From positions 1 to 34,305 of the forward strand of contig JAAFKI010000197.1 in NCBI GenBank assembly GCA_021399345.1: 34,305 bases of DNA, written 5' to 3'. Both the position numbers and the translations under genes were made by a program. This DNA is from Candidatus Heimdallarchaeota archaeon. Its GTDB lineage: Archaea; Asgardarchaeota; Heimdallarchaeia; Heimdallarchaeales; Heimdallarchaeaceae. Below the pieces are notes generated by a model. The model made no database searches, was not told the origin of the DNA, and saw only the letters and a list, made by a program, of their open reading frames with translations. This document shows positions 33,056-34,305 of the stretch, piece after piece. The stretch's first letter is position 1, and each line of letters begins with the position of its first letter.

Positions 33056-33991
33056 ATGAAAAACAAAGCAATTATATCTTACTTATTAGCGGGAATACTC
33101 TTATTTTCAATAATCTCCTCTGACTTAACTAAAGGAATATTAGCCTCTGATCAATTAGAAATAAAGGTTGGAAGCATTGTAGATGGGAAACTGTTAATAT
33201 CAACCTCTGTAGCAGCTGACGTACTACAAGCTTATGTGACCATATCTGATGAGAAGGTATTCATACCAGCAGATATATCCGATCTAATAGTTCAAATTCA
33301 AGTGATTATCAAACCAGTTGAAGATTATGGATTTGGTTTATTAGAAGACCCTACTGAACTTCGATTGAATTTTCTCGCCTTTTATGATAACAGAACTACT
33401 ATCATACTGGGTAGTTTGTATACAGAAAATGCAACTGAATCAATTGAAATGACAGTTCTACATGAAACTAAATATTTTGATATGATAAACCCTGATAATA
33501 GAAAAATAACTTTTAAGAACGGTACTACAGCTTTGGCTGGTTCCATTGAACTTGCTGATCCCAAATATATCTTATTAGAAGAATTCAGTTTAATCTCTGA
33601 TTCATACCTAAATCTCATTAAATGGACAATTTTTGCAATATCACCTACAGCTGTTATTGGAGATGATATAAGCTATACTCCCGTACTAGGTTTAGTCATA
33701 GGTACTCCAGCTGTCACAACTACTAATGGTGATACCTATGACGCAATCCTTGTTGAATACTATGACACAAGGTTTTTCAACACCTGGGGGATTGCTTATG
33801 AAGTACATGCTTACTATGAAGCAGCTACAGGTTTTTTGGTTGAGCTTCATGAAGAACTTGATCAAGGCACTTGGAAGTTTATACCTGGAACTATAGATAT
33901 AGTAACTGGAATTCCTTTTGCTATTGAAGGAGTTATTGTTGGATTAGCAGCAATTGGACTGATAGCGACCTACATACGTAAAAGAAAGTAA
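33056..33991 (+). CDS. Secreted membrane-anchored glycoprotein, tandem family member 2
   Basis: The 311 residues start at ATG 33056, where the signal peptide (MKNKAIISYLLAGILLFSII) lines up with its neighbours; a TTG seven codons upstream gives an implausible leader. The mature start LTKGILASDQLEIKVGSIVDGKLL, the middle FAISPTAVIGDDISYT and YDAILVEYYDT...YYEAATGFLV match member 1. A C-terminal helix (about 288-306) ends in IRKRK. Fewer sequons (NRT, NAT, NGT) than in member 1. No function can be assigned. A TTCTTTAAC element about 30 bases upstream is comparable to those of the other two members, and the stop is followed by a T-rich tract (34007-34040), so each gene is probably transcribed singly. 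Confidence 0.82.
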   Translation: MKNKAIISYLLAGILLFSIISSDLTKGILASDQLEIKVGSIVDGKLLISTSVAADVLQAYVTISDEKVFIPADISDLIVQIQVIIKPVEDYGFGLLEDPTELRLNFLAFYDNRTTIILGSLYTENATESIEMTVLHETKYFDMINPDNRKITFKNGTTALAGSIELADPKYILLEEFSLISDSYLNLIKWTIFAISPTAVIGDDISYTPVLGLVIGTPAVTTTNGDTYDAILVEYYDTRFFNTWGIAYEVHAYYEAATGFLVELHEELDQGTWKFIPGTIDIVTGIPFAIEGVIVGLAAIGLIATYIRKRK

Positions 33992-34006
33992 TATCTACTT
34001 TCAATC

Positions 34007-34040
34007 TTTTTCTTTTTACCAATTTTTTCCTTTTATTTTT
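34007..34040 (+). terminator. T-rich terminator after surface protein 2
   Basis: Repeated runs of four to six T follow the stop codon, with no hairpin, as in archaeal oligo-T termination. Confidence 0.45.
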
Positions 34041-34125
34041 AGATTATTCTTTCATTTTAAAATCTGTAACAATTTCAAGAGTTTCACAAAGTTCTTAAAA
34101 CTTTAATCCAATATGTGTAATTACA

Positions 34126-34305
34126 ATGAACAGAAAAAAAACAATTTTGACATTTGCTGTATTGGGGTTGTTTATAACTTCAATATACGTAGCTGACGTT
34201 TCTAAGGCTATCTTAGTTTCAGATCAGCTTGATTTGGTTGTGGGGACTTATGTAAATGGAAAGCTCCTTTACACAAATTCTACTCTAACTGATCACCTTC
34301 TAGGT
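34126..34305 (+). CDS. Secreted glycoprotein, tandem family member 3 (cut by window end)
   Basis: The 60 codons from the ATG at 34126 run to the last base without a stop. The signal peptide MNRKKTILTFAVLGLFITSI is followed by VSKAILVSDQLDLVVGTYVNGKLLYTNSTLTDHLLG, which aligns with SKGxLxSDQLExxxGSYVxG and LLxTNxTxTxxLL of members 1 and 2. A CTTAAAA element stands about 30 bases before the start. This is a third tandem paralogue; the rest lies outside the window. Confidence 0.8.
   Translation, partial: MNRKKTILTFAVLGLFITSIYVADVSKAILVSDQLDLVVGTYVNGKLLYTNSTLTDHLLG

Noticed and set aside
1..34305. CRISPR arrays, transposons, integrases or phage genes
   Set aside because: No regularly spaced repeats, no transposase or recombinase motifs and no structural phage proteins were found in any gene.

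Overview
The window is AT-rich (about one third G+C by eye) and looks archaeal. TATA-like boxes lie 25-40 nt before many starts, giving leaderless or very short leaders. Shine-Dalgarno sequences are occasional. Surface proteins have a signal peptide, many N-glycosylation sequons, one C-terminal membrane helix and a short basic tail. There is an F420-type luciferase-like oxidoreductase and a Rad50-like ATPase. Kynureninase, a secreted caspase-like protease, beta-helix surface proteins and other expanded membrane families suggest an Asgard archaeon, perhaps of the Heimdallarchaeia. That placement is inference, because no ribosomal or informational marker gene is present. No rRNA, canonical tRNA, CRISPR array, transposase or phage gene was seen.

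Layout. 1-3916 (+): the C-terminal part of a Rad50/SMC-like ATPase, a coiled-coil protein next to it, and a HAD-IIA phosphatase. 3918-4844 (-): luciferase-like oxidoreductase. 4949-5455 (+): nitroreductase. 5485-14443 (-): an ABC-2 permease and its ATPase, kynureninase, and a 1919-residue protein made of two complete UvrA proteins fused head to tail. 14545-16782 (+): an MFS carrier like SLC49/FLVCR, and pirin. 16783-18448 (-): a GNAT acetyltransferase and a secreted glycoprotein. 18588-21045 (+): a membrane-anchored winged-helix regulator, a DUF4382-like secreted protein, and a LigB-type extradiol dioxygenase. 21405-24234 (-): a secreted beta-helix protein with a regular cysteine ladder, and a secreted caspase-like peptidase. 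24745-26507 (+): a SagB-type oxidoreductase overlapping a CPBP/CAAX protease, the same two protein types found in sag clusters. 26563-31969: four diverged paralogues of a MobA-like nucleotidyltransferase, interrupted by an inverted ThrB-like kinase and a seven-helix membrane protein. 32032-34305 (+): three tandem secreted glycoprotein paralogues, the last cut by the window end.

How the genes fit together. Most are single genes or pairs. The clear couplings are ABC ATPase/permease (4-bp overlap), SagB/CPBP (4-bp overlap), Rad50-like/coiled-coil partner, and caspase/beta-helix. Kynureninase, pirin and LigB suggest contact with oxygen or aromatic substrates, but no complete pathway is present. 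The features most worth a second look are the fused double UvrA with unequal motif decay in its halves, the four-copy nucleotidyltransferase array, the SagB-CPBP pair without the other sag genes, the cysteine-ladder beta-helix beside a caspase, and several palindromes in promoter regions.
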